A DNA stretch of 64,000 nucleotides from Haloarcula sp. CBA1129. GTDB taxonomy: Archaea > Halobacteriota > Halobacteria > Halobacteriales > Haloarculaceae. Positions 54,076 to 63,065 of the stretch are shown here, piece by piece; positions within the stretch are counted from its first letter, which is position 1; the number at the start of each line of letters is the position of its first letter. The stretch covers positions 1,550,001 to 1,614,000 of the forward strand of contig NZ_RKSM01000001.1 of the NCBI RefSeq assembly GCF_008729015.1, given 5' to 3'. The position numbers and the translations under genes are program-made. The notes beneath the pieces are model-generated. The model did no database searches and was not told the origin of the DNA. It was given only the letters and a program-made list of their open reading frames with translations.

Positions 54076-55197
54076 ATGTCGGCGACCGGTCGGGAACCGA
54101 CACCAGCCACGTCGCCCGGCGACCTCGCCGGGTCGCTCCGCGAGGCCGCCTTCGTGCGCCTCGTCAGCGACGCGACCGGCGAGGCGCTGGCCGCGACTGG
54201 CCTGCTGGCGCGGGCGCTCGATGACACGCCGTTTCAGGCGAGTGTCGTCCGCCCGTTCGAGGACCCCGACCGGACTACGGAGACCGACATCACCATCGCA
54301 ATCGGTTGCACGCAGCCGACCGCCGACGTGACGCTGACCGACCGCGCCGCCGCGACAGCCTTCGAGACCGCCCGCGAACTCGGTACGGCAGACCGTGCGC
54401 TCGCCCTGGCTGGCACGATTGCCGCCGGGGACGTAGACGGGACCGTCGCCGAAGCCGCCGAGCAGGCCGGCCTCGAACGCCGGCCCGGGGTCGCCGTTCC
54501 GACGGCGGACCTCGTGGACGGGCTGGCCCACTCGACGCTGTTCGTCGCGCCTTTCTCGGGCGACGCCGACACAGTGCGGGCCGAACTCGCCGAACTGGGC
54601 CTCGGCTCGGATCCGGTGCAAGCCGGTAATCTCTCGACAGACGACCACCGACGCCTCGCGTCGCTGGTCGCGTTGGCTGTCACCGCAGACGCGCCGCCAC
54701 GGGCCGCCGACGCGGTCCAGCGCGCGCTCCGCCCAACAGTGGGCGGTCCGTTCGAGACGGTCGGTGGCTACGCCGACGTGCTCGACGCCGTCGCCCGCGA
54801 ACAGCCGGGGACTGCCGTCGCGCTCGCGCTCGGCCACGAGGCCGTCCGCGAGGACGCGCTGGCCGCTTGGCGCAGTCACGCCACGCGCGCCCACAAAGCA
54901 GTGTCCGAGGCGACCACGGGCCGGTACGACGGCCTGTTCGTCGCCCGCGGCGACGCGATGCCGACCGGCACCGTCGCCCGCCTGTTCGCAGACTACCGCG
55001 CACCGGAACCGGTGACGCTCGTCGTCACCGACGACCAAGCTGCGGCCCGTGCCACGGACGGCCGGGACGTGGCCGAGACGATGGACGCAGCCGCCAGTGC
55101 GGTCGGCGGTGACGCCGTCGGGACGGGCGACCGGGCGCGTGCTCGGTTCGACGTTTCGACGGCGGATTTCATCGAAGCGTTCCGGGAGGCAGTATGA
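54076..55197 (+). CDS. RecJ-like exonuclease-family protein, DHH motifs not recognisable
   Basis: The 373-aa product starts with no gap after rps15. From memory, proteins here are annotated as RecJ-like exonucleases in haloarchaea. I see no DHH or HxD metal-binding motifs; the recognisable parts are an Asp/Ala-rich N-domain (ITIAIGCTQPTADVTL) and a GRYDGLFVARGDAMPTGTVARLFADYR end resembling the DHHA1 domain. It may be a catalytically inactive partner, comparable to Cdc45/GAN scaffolds. That comparison is inference. Confidence 0.6.
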   Translation: MSATGREPTPATSPGDLAGSLREAAFVRLVSDATGEALAATGLLARALDDTPFQASVVRPFEDPDRTTETDITIAIGCTQPTADVTLTDRAAATAFETARELGTADRALALAGTIAAGDVDGTVAEAAEQAGLERRPGVAVPTADLVDGLAHSTLFVAPFSGDADTVRAELAELGLGSDPVQAGNLSTDDHRRLASLVALAVTADAPPRAADAVQRALRPTVGGPFETVGGYADVLDAVAREQPGTAVALALGHEAVREDALAAWRSHATRAHKAVSEATTGRYDGLFVARGDAMPTGTVARLFADYRAPEPVTLVVTDDQAAARATDGRDVAETMDAAASAVGGDAVGTGDRARARFDVSTADFIEAFREAV

Positions 55198-55424
55198 GAC
55201 GGGCCGAGATCCGCACGACACACGACTCGCCCGACCGCGTCGCACGCGCGGTGCGGCCGGACAACACCGACGAGATGACCACGCGCGTCGAGGGCGACGC
55301 CGTGGTCACGACCGTCGAGCGTGACTCGACCGGCGGCCTGCAGGCAACCGTCGACGACTACGTCGTCAACATCCGGGTTGCAGCACAGCTCGCAGACCAA
55401 CACACACAATCTAATCATGAGTGA
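55194..55424 (+). CDS. pcc1: KEOPS complex subunit Pcc1
   Basis: The 76-aa product has the Pcc1 pattern: a beta strand RRAEIRTTHDSPDRVARAVRPDN, then TRVEGDAVVTTVERDSTGGLQATVDDYVVNIRVA. It is the dimerising subunit of KEOPS, which makes t6A37 in tRNAs with Kae1, Bud32 and Cgi121. It overlaps both neighbours (ATGA with the RecJ-like gene). Confidence 0.92.
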   Translation: MRRAEIRTTHDSPDRVARAVRPDNTDEMTTRVEGDAVVTTVERDSTGGLQATVDDYVVNIRVAAQLADQHTQSNHE

Positions 55425-56058
55425 ACGAAGCGTTTCCAAGCGCACAGAACAGAAACGGTGGTACACCGTGCAGGCTCCCGAGCAGTTCGACCGGGAGGTT
55501 CTCGGTAAGACACCGGCAGACGAACCGGACAAGGTGCTCGGACGCACCATCGAAACAACGCTCGGCGAACTGACCAACGACGCCAGCGAGAACAACACCA
55601 AGCTGACCTTCAAGATCAACGAGGTCGCCTCGGACTCGGCGTACACGGAATTCATCCGCCACGAGCTCACGCGGGATTACCTCCGCTCGCTCGTTCGACG
55701 CGGCTCCTCGAAGGTCGAGGCCTACATCACCGTGCTGACCACGGACGACTACCGCGTCCAGATTCAGCCGGTCGCCGTGACGACGAAGAAGGCCGATGCT
55801 TCTCAGGAGAAGGCCATCCGCCGAACGATGATCGACCTCGTTCGTGAGACGGCCAAGGACCGCACGTTCGAGCAGCTCATCGACAGCGTCGTCGAGGGTC
55901 GTCTCTCCTCTGCCATCTACGGCGAGGCCAAGGACATCTACCCGCTCCGACGCGTCGAGATCAAGAAGACCACGCTCGAAGCCCGGCCGGAAGAAGTCGC
56001 CGCCGAAGAGGAGACGGCCGTCGACGTGGACGAAGAAGACGTCGACGTCGAAGCCTAA
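55417..56058 (+). CDS. rps3ae: 30S ribosomal protein S3Ae (eS1)
   Basis: The 213-aa archaeal eS1 protein shows WYTVQAPEQFDREVLGKTPADEPDKVLGR at the N-terminus and ending VRRVEIKKTTLE-type beta segments, with an acidic C-tail typical of halophiles. It lies on the small subunit platform. It overlaps pcc1 by 8 bp. Confidence 0.97.
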   Translation: MSERSVSKRTEQKRWYTVQAPEQFDREVLGKTPADEPDKVLGRTIETTLGELTNDASENNTKLTFKINEVASDSAYTEFIRHELTRDYLRSLVRRGSSKVEAYITVLTTDDYRVQIQPVAVTTKKADASQEKAIRRTMIDLVRETAKDRTFEQLIDSVVEGRLSSAIYGEAKDIYPLRRVEIKKTTLEARPEEVAAEEETAVDVDEEDVDVEA

Positions 56059-56115
56059 CACGTTTCAGCACCGACGTTCGAATTTTTCCGCGAAAGAACA
56101 CGCCCGACAGCGCCG

Positions 56116-56559
56116 CTACTCGCTACTCGTCGATGTTTCCGGGTCCTCAGTCACGACGACGGTCCCGACCATCCCGGCCCGTTCGTGAGGAATACAGAAG
56201 TAGGGGTACTCGCCGAGTCCCTCGAAAGTGTGCGTGAAGTCTTCGCCCTCGAACAGCGTCCCACCGGAAGAACTTCCCCAGTTGTCACGGGCCGCCTGCT
56301 CGGTGTCGAACCCACCGGAGGCGAAGTAGTCGGCGTCGTCGGGAATCTGCTCGGCGTAGGCCGTGACCGAGTGGCCCTGCTTGCTCGTGTTGAGCCACCG
56401 AACGGTCGTCCCCGGTTCGACGGTGATTCGAACCGGGCGAAACGCCTTCGCGGACATCCCGACGTCGTAGTCGCTCCCTGCAGTGCCGCCGCCGATACAG
56501 CCTGCCAGCCCGGCGGCGGCCGCCGGCCCGACAGCCCGGAGGAAGGCCCGTCGTTCCAT
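56116..56559 (-). CDS. halocyanin-type blue copper lipoprotein
   Basis: The 147-aa product has a Tat lipoprotein signal (ERRAFLRAVG, lipobox AGLAGC) and a cupredoxin domain. Type-1 copper ligands are visible: His in KQGHSVTAY, Cys and His in YFCIPHE, and Met in RAGMVG. It probably carries electrons at the outer membrane face, perhaps to an oxidase or reductase. No redox partner gene is adjacent. Confidence 0.92.
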   Translation of the reverse strand: MERRAFLRAVGPAAAAGLAGCIGGGTAGSDYDVGMSAKAFRPVRITVEPGTTVRWLNTSKQGHSVTAYAEQIPDDADYFASGGFDTEQAARDNWGSSSGGTLFEGEDFTHTFEGLGEYPYFCIPHERAGMVGTVVVTEDPETSTSSE

Positions 56560-56622
56560 ACCCGGACTCGGAACCGAACGGCCAAAGACCGCTCGGTTCC
56601 GGACCGCTATGGACCCGGCGCT

Positions 56623-56728
56623 CAGCCCGTCGCGGAGAGCGCGCGCGTCGGCCAGCAGGCCGTCGCGGTCACTCGAAGGTCAGCCCGTCACGGAGGGCGC
56701 GCGCGTCGGCCAGCAGGCCGTCGCGGTC
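56623..56728. repeat. tandem 48-bp duplication of the purK 3' end
   Basis: Bases 56623-56670 and 56681-56728 agree at 46 of 48 positions. The second copy encodes the last PurK codons (RDGLLADARALRDGL); the first lies just past the stop. It is a partial tandem duplication outside any other gene. Confidence 0.85.
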
Positions 56729-57814
56729 GTCAGCAGTCAGCGTCACGTGGCCCATCTTCCGGAGGTCGTACACCTCGTGCTTGCCGTACCAGTGCAGGTG
56801 AGCCCGCGGCGTCTCCAGCACGCCGTCCTCGCCCTGCAACTCCGCCGGCTGGCGCTCGGCCACGTCTCCGAGGATGTTCGTCGAGACAGTGGGGAACCGC
56901 TGGTCAGTCGACCCCAGCGGCTGGCCGGTGACGGCCCGCAGGTGTTGCTCGAACTGCGAGGTGTGACACCCCTCGATAGTCCAGTGCCCGGAGTTGTGCG
57001 GTCTGGGCGCGATCTCGTTGAGCAGAATCTCGCCGTCGGCCGTCTCGAACAGTTCGATGCCGAACACGCCGCGGCCGGCCATCACGTCCAGCACGTCGTC
57101 GGCGACCTCTCTCGCGCGCTCGCGGACAGTCGCTGATGCTCTGGCCGGCGCGACGGATTCCCGAAGGATTTCTTCGCGGTGAATCGTCTCGGTGACCGGG
57201 AACGTGGCCCGTTCGTCCGCACCGCGACAGCCCATGATCGCGAGTTCGCGCTCGAAGTCGACCATCTCCTCGACCATCGCGGGGCCGGCGATGGCGTCAA
57301 TAGCGTCCTCGACGTCGTCGGGACTCTCGACGGGGACGTTCCCGCGGCCGTCGTAGCCGCCGGTCCGGGCTTTGAGCATCGCGGGGTAGCCCAGTTCTTC
57401 ACAGGCCTCCCGGAGCTCTTCGGCGGTGTCGACGGCGCGGAACGCCGGCACCGGCACGCCGGCCTCGGCCAGCCGGCGCTTCTGGACGAGCTTGTCCTGA
57501 ATCGTCCGCAGCGTCTCGGGGTCGGGGTGGACCGGCGTCCCAGTCTCCTCGGCGACCCGTTCGAGAACGTCCGGGTCGGCCAGTTCGATCTCGAACGTGA
57601 GGTAGTCAGCGCGTTCGGCGAGTTCCCGCAGGGTCGCCTCCCCGTCGAAGTCGCCGACGAGCTGATCGCGGACGACCGGCGCGGCCGGGCAGTCCGGTGT
57701 CGGGTCGGTCACGAGCAGTTCGAGGCCAAGCGGCGCGGCCGCCTCGCCCAGCATCCGGCCGAGTTGGCCACCGCCGACCACGCCGACGGTCGGTCCTGGT
57801 GACGTAAGCGTCAT
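56669..57814 (-). CDS. purK: 5-(carboxyamino)imidazole ribonucleotide synthase
   Basis: The 381-aa ATP-grasp enzyme makes N5-CAIR from AIR, bicarbonate and ATP in purine synthesis. Family signs are GVVGGGQLGRMLGEAA, LTFEIE(L)A, and ATP-grasp motifs YPAMLKARTGGYDGRGN and GVFGIELFETADGEILLNEIAPRPHNSGHWTIEG. The usual partner purE is not next to it here. Start at ATG 57814; a second ATG five codons earlier. The 3' end is duplicated. Confidence 0.96.
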   Translation of the reverse strand: MTLTSPGPTVGVVGGGQLGRMLGEAAAPLGLELLVTDPTPDCPAAPVVRDQLVGDFDGEATLRELAERADYLTFEIELADPDVLERVAEETGTPVHPDPETLRTIQDKLVQKRRLAEAGVPVPAFRAVDTAEELREACEELGYPAMLKARTGGYDGRGNVPVESPDDVEDAIDAIAGPAMVEEMVDFERELAIMGCRGADERATFPVTETIHREEILRESVAPARASATVRERAREVADDVLDVMAGRGVFGIELFETADGEILLNEIAPRPHNSGHWTIEGCHTSQFEQHLRAVTGQPLGSTDQRFPTVSTNILGDVAERQPAELQGEDGVLETPRAHLHWYGKHEVYDLRKMGHVTLTADDRDGLLADARALRDGLTFE

Positions 57815-57839
57815 ACCGCGCGTTTTCACAGCAGCGGGG

Positions 57840-59837
57840 TTAAGCGTTCGTTTCTCGGCCGTATGATTCGTGAATCCACACCGTCATATCGTTCGAGCTG
57901 TACTTCGTCCGCATTCGGTGGGTTTTAGGCACGTATCCGGCGGCTTCGAGCTGCTCAGTGGGAACCGTACTGTCGATCTGCTGGGTAATGACTATCGGTG
58001 GCTGGCTCTCCTGTGCCTGTTCGGCTAAGGAGTCGGACCGGTTCTCACACGAGACGTTCACGCCGTCAGCTGCGTAGTACCACGGTAACGGGAGCGAATT
58101 GTGCCACTGCAGACAGGTCGGTCTGGTGTTCCACCACGAGTCGTTCCACTGGCCGCGGTTCTCCTTGACGTAGGCGTCATCGCCGTCGTAGGCGTCGCCG
58201 CTTTCCCCGTGATACATCACGACATCAGTGCCGTTTCCGTTGGCCGTCGCGATGCGATCCATCGCCGCCAGATCCTCACGGAGTGATTCCTGTGGCTGGG
58301 CGTACTGGACCAGCGAATTCCCCTCCAGATGCTCGTTTGTGTACACCCGCGTAGCGGCAGTGTTGACGACGAGCGCGGTAACGAGCAGGACGATGGCGGC
58401 GGCGATGGCAGCACCGGTCACATCGTCAGCCGACAGCGATTCGCTCCCCCACCGGATTACAGCAGCCAACCCGACGGCGGCCGGAATCGACAGCGGGACG
58501 ACGACGTGGACGGCGAGCCACGGGGCGCCGATATCGGTCCCGATGGGGTAGCCCAGAATCGAGACGTAGCCGCCATAGGCCACGAACGGGACGAGGTGGC
58601 GCGGCTCGACGGTTCCGAGTCGGTCGAGCGCGTAGCCGAACACCGAGAACAGGAGCAGCGGTGCCGCGGTGTAGCCCAGCGCTTTCAACAGTACCTCGTA
58701 GTGTCCGTCCACACTCTCGTAGAACGTTTCGAGGGAGTCGACGAGGCCGGTGTCCGTTGTCGTGGCCTTCTCCGAAGCCGGCGAGAACCACTCGCTGTAC
58801 TGGTCGACGACCCGCTCCCAAGTCACTTGGACGAGTTCAGGGAACAGCGACGGGTTCGTCACGCCGGACCAGAAGTTCACGTCGCCCTCGGCGGCAGGCG
58901 CTGGCGGGTATTCGATGCCGGCGACACCGGCTCCGCGAGGGGCGTAGAAGAACAGCGAGACGAGGCCGAACACCAGCGCGGCGAGGACGATGTGACTCGC
59001 ATACGCCGCGAGAACAGAGGCAGCGCTGTCGTGTCGGTTGCGGAACGAGCGAACAGTGTTGACGATGAGCCCCACGTCCGCCCGAACGCGGCCCGACACT
59101 CGCCCCCAGATAGCCCCGGCGCTCGGAACACTTCGGAGGAAGCCAGCGGCGTCGCGGTAGCCGTTGGGGAGGACAAGCACCTTCGCCAGCAGCAGGCCGG
59201 TCGCGCCGAGCCACGTCAGCACGTAGACGATGGCGTTCTCCTTCGAGGCGAACCCCAGCGCCATGAACGCCCCGACACCGTAGAGGTAGCGCGCCTTCCG
59301 GGTGTCGACGAACCGAACGAGTAGTCCGAAGGCGGTGAACATGAACGCCGCGACCAGCACGTCGCTACGCATGAACCGCGAGAAGTACAGGAGAACCGGG
59401 TTGAGGGAGAGAAACGCGGCCATGAGGACAGTCTCGTCTGACCGGAGGTGCTCACGAAAGAGCAGCGCCGTCAGCGGGAGCAGGCCGCCGACGATTGCGA
59501 CCGGAAGCCGCATCGTGAAATCAGTCGGCGCGGCGACGGTGAACACCCAGCTATCGACGTGCTGGATGAACGGGCCGTGGATGATGTAACGGTACGCGAA
59601 CGAGCCGGAATCACGGAGATGAAGCGCCCAGTAGGCAACGCGGCCCTCGTCGAAGTGGGCGACGCGGCTCCCGAGCGCCCCGACTCTGAGAACGAGCCCG
59701 AGAAGCGTCACAGCAACGACGAGCTTCACGGTGGCGCGGGGGTCGTCCGCGAACCAGGACCGGCTCCGGTCCCGGAAACCGTGGAGAGCAGACAGTAGGG
59801 ACGACGAAACCATACTCGGCCCAAGCACATGGGGCAT
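57840..59837 (-). CDS. agl23: flippase activity-associated protein Agl23
   Basis: The 665-aa membrane protein has a PMT/GT39-like architecture: about ten helices and the early acidic loop FDEGRVAYWALHLRDSGSF with catalytic-type Asp-Glu. A large external domain (about 510-660) follows. TIGR03663 proteins are linked to dolichol-sugar flipping in haloarchaeal N-glycosylation. An ATG at 59813 is an alternative start; a TATA box (CTTAAAAA on the minus strand, 59866-59873) favours 59837 with almost no leader. Confidence 0.85.
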   Translation of the reverse strand: MPHVLGPSMVSSSLLSALHGFRDRSRSWFADDPRATVKLVVAVTLLGLVLRVGALGSRVAHFDEGRVAYWALHLRDSGSFAYRYIIHGPFIQHVDSWVFTVAAPTDFTMRLPVAIVGGLLPLTALLFREHLRSDETVLMAAFLSLNPVLLYFSRFMRSDVLVAAFMFTAFGLLVRFVDTRKARYLYGVGAFMALGFASKENAIVYVLTWLGATGLLLAKVLVLPNGYRDAAGFLRSVPSAGAIWGRVSGRVRADVGLIVNTVRSFRNRHDSAASVLAAYASHIVLAALVFGLVSLFFYAPRGAGVAGIEYPPAPAAEGDVNFWSGVTNPSLFPELVQVTWERVVDQYSEWFSPASEKATTTDTGLVDSLETFYESVDGHYEVLLKALGYTAAPLLLFSVFGYALDRLGTVEPRHLVPFVAYGGYVSILGYPIGTDIGAPWLAVHVVVPLSIPAAVGLAAVIRWGSESLSADDVTGAAIAAAIVLLVTALVVNTAATRVYTNEHLEGNSLVQYAQPQESLREDLAAMDRIATANGNGTDVVMYHGESGDAYDGDDAYVKENRGQWNDSWWNTRPTCLQWHNSLPLPWYYAADGVNVSCENRSDSLAEQAQESQPPIVITQQIDSTVPTEQLEAAGYVPKTHRMRTKYSSNDMTVWIHESYGRETNA

Positions 59838-59964
59838 TAGAATCCTTCTGGTTTCTATAACGCGTTTTTAAGCTAACAGCCCATGACAGACACCAGCTCG
59901 GCGGCCCAAGTCTGTTCAGGTACGGAACGGTAGTTCTTTAGTCGCCCCTCCCCGGGTGTCAGGT

Positions 59965-60378
59965 ATGGTGCAGCTCGGGCTGGTCGTCGCTCAGTACGAC
60001 AAACACGGGGCGGTTATCGAGGAGATGGAGCACGGGGCTTACGAGGCGGCCGCCGACAACGACGCCGAAATCGTCGCCTCGCTTGACGTCCCGGGGTCCT
60101 ACGACACGCCACTGGCAGCCGACCGGCTCGCGCGCCGGTCAGATATCGACGCTGTAGCTGTCCTCGGCGCGATCATCAGCGGCGACACCGACCACGATCA
60201 GGTCATCGGCAACGCCGCCGCACAGGGGCTGACTGACGTGTCCCTCGACCGCGACACCCCCGTCACGCTGGGCATCATCGGCCCGGGCATGAGCCAAGAC
60301 GAAGCCGAGGCCCGTACCGATAAGGGGGCCTCGGCCGTCCGGAGCGCAATCGAACTCGCCACGGAACTCGAACAATGA
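59965..60378 (+). CDS. ribH: 6,7-dimethyl-8-ribityllumazine synthase
   Basis: The 137-aa product joins ARP and dihydroxybutanone phosphate to lumazine in riboflavin synthesis. Motifs are the substrate region DVPGSYDTPLAADRLARR and LGAIISGDTDHDQVIGNAAAQGL with the catalytic His. The stop overlaps the next gene as ATGA. Start at ATG 59965 (MVQLGLVVAQYD). Confidence 0.95.
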   Translation: MVQLGLVVAQYDKHGAVIEEMEHGAYEAAADNDAEIVASLDVPGSYDTPLAADRLARRSDIDAVAVLGAIISGDTDHDQVIGNAAAQGLTDVSLDRDTPVTLGIIGPGMSQDEAEARTDKGASAVRSAIELATELEQ

Positions 60379-61535
60379 CTATGGACTTCGCTTCCCGCGT
60401 CGAACGTGTAGAACCGAGCGCGACCCTCGCAATCAGCAACAAGGCCGCAGAGCTTGAAGCCGAGGGCAAAGACGTCGTCGACCTGAGCGTCGGCGAACCC
60501 GACTTCGACACGCCCGAAAACATCAAGGACGCCGCCAAGGACGCACTCGACGCCGGCCACACCGGCTACACGTCCTCCAACGGCATCCCCGAACTGAAGG
60601 AGGCTATCGCCGACAAGCTCCACGACGACGGGCTCACCCAGTACGGCCCGGACAATCTTATCGTCACGCCCGGCGGCAAGCAGGCGCTGTACGAGATCTT
60701 CCAGACCGTCATCGACGACGGCGACGAAGTCGCCCTGCTTGACCCCGCGTGGGTCTCCTACGAGGCGATGGCGAAACTCGCCGGCGGAACGCTGACCCGC
60801 GTCGACACCGCCGCCCACGACTTCCAGCTCGAGGGCGCGCTTGATGACCTCGCCGATGCCGTCTCCGACGAGACGGAACTGTTGGTCGTCAATTCGCCGG
60901 GCAACCCCCACGGCGCAGTGTACTCCCGCGATGCAATGGAGGGTGTCCGGGACCTTGCCGTCGAGCACGACATCACGGTCATCTCCGACGAGATTTACAA
61001 GGAGATTACCTACGACGGCGTCGAAGCCGTCTCGCTCGGCACGCTTGAAGGCATGGAAGACCGAACAATCACGCTGAACGGCTTCTCGAAGGCCTACTCG
61101 ATGACCGGCTGGCGGCTGGGCTACTTCGCGGCCCCGGAAGAACTAGTTTCACAGGCCGGGAAGGTCCACTCGCACTCGGTCTCCTGTGCCGTGAACTTCG
61201 TCCAGCACGCCGGCGTCGAGGCCATCACGAACACCGACGACGCCGTCGAGGAGATGCGACAGGCCTTCGCCGAGCGCCGCGAGTTCCTCATGGGCCTGTT
61301 CGAGGACCACGGCGTCCACGTCCCCGAACCACAGGGTGCGTTCTACATGATGCCGGAGATTGCACCGGATGGCGACGACACGGAGTGGTGCGATCAGGCT
61401 ATCTCGGAGGCGCAGGTCGCCACCGTCCCCGGAACCGCGTTCGGGACGCCCGGCTACGCCCGCATCTCCTATGCCAACAGCAAGGAGCGCCTGCAGGAGG
61501 CCGTCGACCGCCTCGCCGAGGCTGACCTCATCTAA
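60375..61535 (+). CDS. class I/II PLP aminotransferase (aspartate aminotransferase type)
   Basis: The 386-aa fold-type-I aminotransferase has the PLP lysine in TLNGFSKAYSMTGWRLGY, the NSPGNPHGAVYSRDAM loop, and a C-terminal Arg in GYARISYANSKERL. It probably acts on aspartate or a related amino acid. It is translationally coupled to ribH, although the pathways are unrelated. A second ATG lies at 60381. Confidence 0.93.
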   Translation: MTMDFASRVERVEPSATLAISNKAAELEAEGKDVVDLSVGEPDFDTPENIKDAAKDALDAGHTGYTSSNGIPELKEAIADKLHDDGLTQYGPDNLIVTPGGKQALYEIFQTVIDDGDEVALLDPAWVSYEAMAKLAGGTLTRVDTAAHDFQLEGALDDLADAVSDETELLVVNSPGNPHGAVYSRDAMEGVRDLAVEHDITVISDEIYKEITYDGVEAVSLGTLEGMEDRTITLNGFSKAYSMTGWRLGYFAAPEELVSQAGKVHSHSVSCAVNFVQHAGVEAITNTDDAVEEMRQAFAERREFLMGLFEDHGVHVPEPQGAFYMMPEIAPDGDDTEWCDQAISEAQVATVPGTAFGTPGYARISYANSKERLQEAVDRLAEADLI

Positions 61536-61619
61536 GACCGGCGAACAGGGTGTCATACCCGGCCACACCGTTGCCACGCTCCGGCGAATCGTTATCAGTT
61601 AGCCGCTGGAACAGCTGGT

Positions 61620-62045
61620 ATGCGAACCCGTAGAACGATGCTCGCTCTCTCGGCCGGCACGCTCTGTCTCGCCGGCTGTGGCGCGCCCGGCGGAGGCTCG
61701 GGCGGCAGTCTCGCTATCGAAACGTCGGACGCGACCGCCGCGCCCGGCGAGACGGCGCGGATAGAGGTGCAGGCCTCGTCCGTCGGCGTGATGACGTGGC
61801 AGATGACCGAGATTCCCGAGAACTGGCAGGTGACACACGAGAGCTTCGAGCCCGAACCCACCGCGGTTCGGGAGTCCTACCCGCCCGAACTCGTCTGGGA
61901 CCCCGTCGCTGATTCGGTGACGGGAACGCTGGCCGTCGTCGTCCCGGACAACGCATCGCCTGGCGAGTACACGATGGCAGTGGAGGCAGGAACCGACAGC
62001 TCCGACGAGCGGGCCGTCTCCGAAGCGACGGTCACCGTCGAGTAG
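61620..62045 (+). CDS. secreted lipoprotein, beta-rich, unknown function
   Basis: The 141-aa product has an N-terminal lipobox signal (RTRRTMLALSAGTLCLAGC, Cys at about 20; the paired Arg suggest Tat export). A single beta-sandwich-like domain follows (ETARIEVQASSVGVMTWQM, GTLAVVVPDNASPGEYTM), like small cohesin/alpha-2-macroglobulin-type folds. No ligand motif is visible. It ends one base before the convergent ribL stop. Confidence 0.75.
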   Translation: MRTRRTMLALSAGTLCLAGCGAPGGGSGGSLAIETSDATAAPGETARIEVQASSVGVMTWQMTEIPENWQVTHESFEPEPTAVRESYPPELVWDPVADSVTGTLAVVVPDNASPGEYTMAVEAGTDSSDERAVSEATVTVE

Positions 62046-62477
62046 TTACTCGCCGCGTTCGTCGACAATCCGGTCGATAATTCGACCTGTCGACAGGAGC
62101 CGGTCAGCCGCCTCGGCCTCTAGTGGGCTGGCCCGGCGGATGTCACAGTCGAGACCCCGAGCGGACAGCGCCGCTTCGAGTTGCTCGTCGTCGTGGTGCT
62201 GGTCGTAGCCCAGCGCGATGATGTCCGGTTCGATGCGCTCAATCGGAACGAAGATGTCCTCGGGATGGCCGAGGTGTGCTTCGTCGACCGGTTTGAGCGC
62301 GCTGACCATCTTCCGACGTTGCTCGTCCGGAACAATCGGTGTTTCCTTGTGCGTGACGTTGACCGATCGGGCGACGATGACGTGGAGTTCGTCACCCATC
62401 TCGGCAGCGTCCTGCAGATAGTGGACGTGGCCCGGGTGCAGGATGTCGAAGGTTCCCTGCGCGACGACGCGTGTCAC
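62046..62477 (-). CDS. ribL: archaeal FAD synthetase RibL
   Basis: The 143-aa nucleotidyltransferase has [17 protein letters not shown] (HxGH) and the [21 protein letters not shown] stretch followed by GYDQHHDD, as in archaeal RibL, which adenylates FMN. It starts with a GTG that overlaps the stop of the JAMM gene (GTGA). Confidence 0.9.
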   Translation of the reverse strand: MTRVVAQGTFDILHPGHVHYLQDAAEMGDELHVIVARSVNVTHKETPIVPDEQRRKMVSALKPVDEAHLGHPEDIFVPIERIEPDIIALGYDQHHDDEQLEAALSARGLDCDIRRASPLEAEAADRLLSTGRIIDRIVDERGE

Positions 62478-62971
62478 TGGTCAAACTCCTCCTCGCGGAG
62501 CTCCGCGTCGATATCGGCCTGATCGAAATCGAAAAAGGACTCCTCCGGCGGCTCCACGTCGAGCACCGGGAGGTCAACGACCGAGCCGTCGCTGTCGAAG
62601 GCCTTCCAGTCGTCGCGGCCGTACGGATAGCCGATGATGATATGGACATCGCCGCGGCCGAACGTGGCGAGGTCGGCGTCGCTGGGTTTGAGGACACCGT
62701 TCGGGTGAGAATGGATCGACCCCGCCGCTCGCATGTCGTTTGGCACCATACTCGTCTTGACGGTCGCACTGACCGGATTCGACTCTGTTCCTGGAATGAC
62801 CAGAACATCGGTCAGAACAGTACCGTCGTCGTCGAGCCCGAGCTTGCTGGCGTCATCGCCCCGGAGAAAGCCCATATACTCGTTGGGATGGGCTTCCTCG
62901 GAGGCTGCGAGCGCGAACTCGAGTGCGGACTCCGCGATCCCGAGTATCCCGCTCGTTCGGAACAACCCCAT
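62474..62971 (-). CDS. JAMM/MPN metalloprotease family protein
   Basis: The 165-aa product has a Mov34/PAD-1 domain. The JAMM residues are visible: Glu in [16 protein letters not shown], and the Asp of [12 protein letters not shown], together binding zinc. Archaeal JAMM proteins cleave SAMP-type ubiquitin-like conjugates; this one is coupled to ribL. I use ATG 62971 (MGLFRTSG), as the longer frame runs antisense to the DHH gene. Confidence 0.88.
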   Translation of the reverse strand: MGLFRTSGILGIAESALEFALAASEEAHPNEYMGFLRGDDASKLGLDDDGTVLTDVLVIPGTESNPVSATVKTSMVPNDMRAAGSIHSHPNGVLKPSDADLATFGRGDVHIIIGYPYGRDDWKAFDSDGSVVDLPVLDVEPPEESFFDFDQADIDAELREEEFDQ

Positions 62972-63065
62972 ACCATGCTGTCGGGTCGGACGCTTTTTAC
63001 GCGTTGTGTTCGTCCCTCCGTGGATTCCGAAGAGTACAAACGGGGGAGCACCGAAGGATTGACAA

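Noticed and set aside
51943..55245. A single 1100-codon minus-strand gene
   Set aside because: The upstream two-thirds is antisense to rps15 and the RecJ-like gene; the pilin-like signal starts at 53355.
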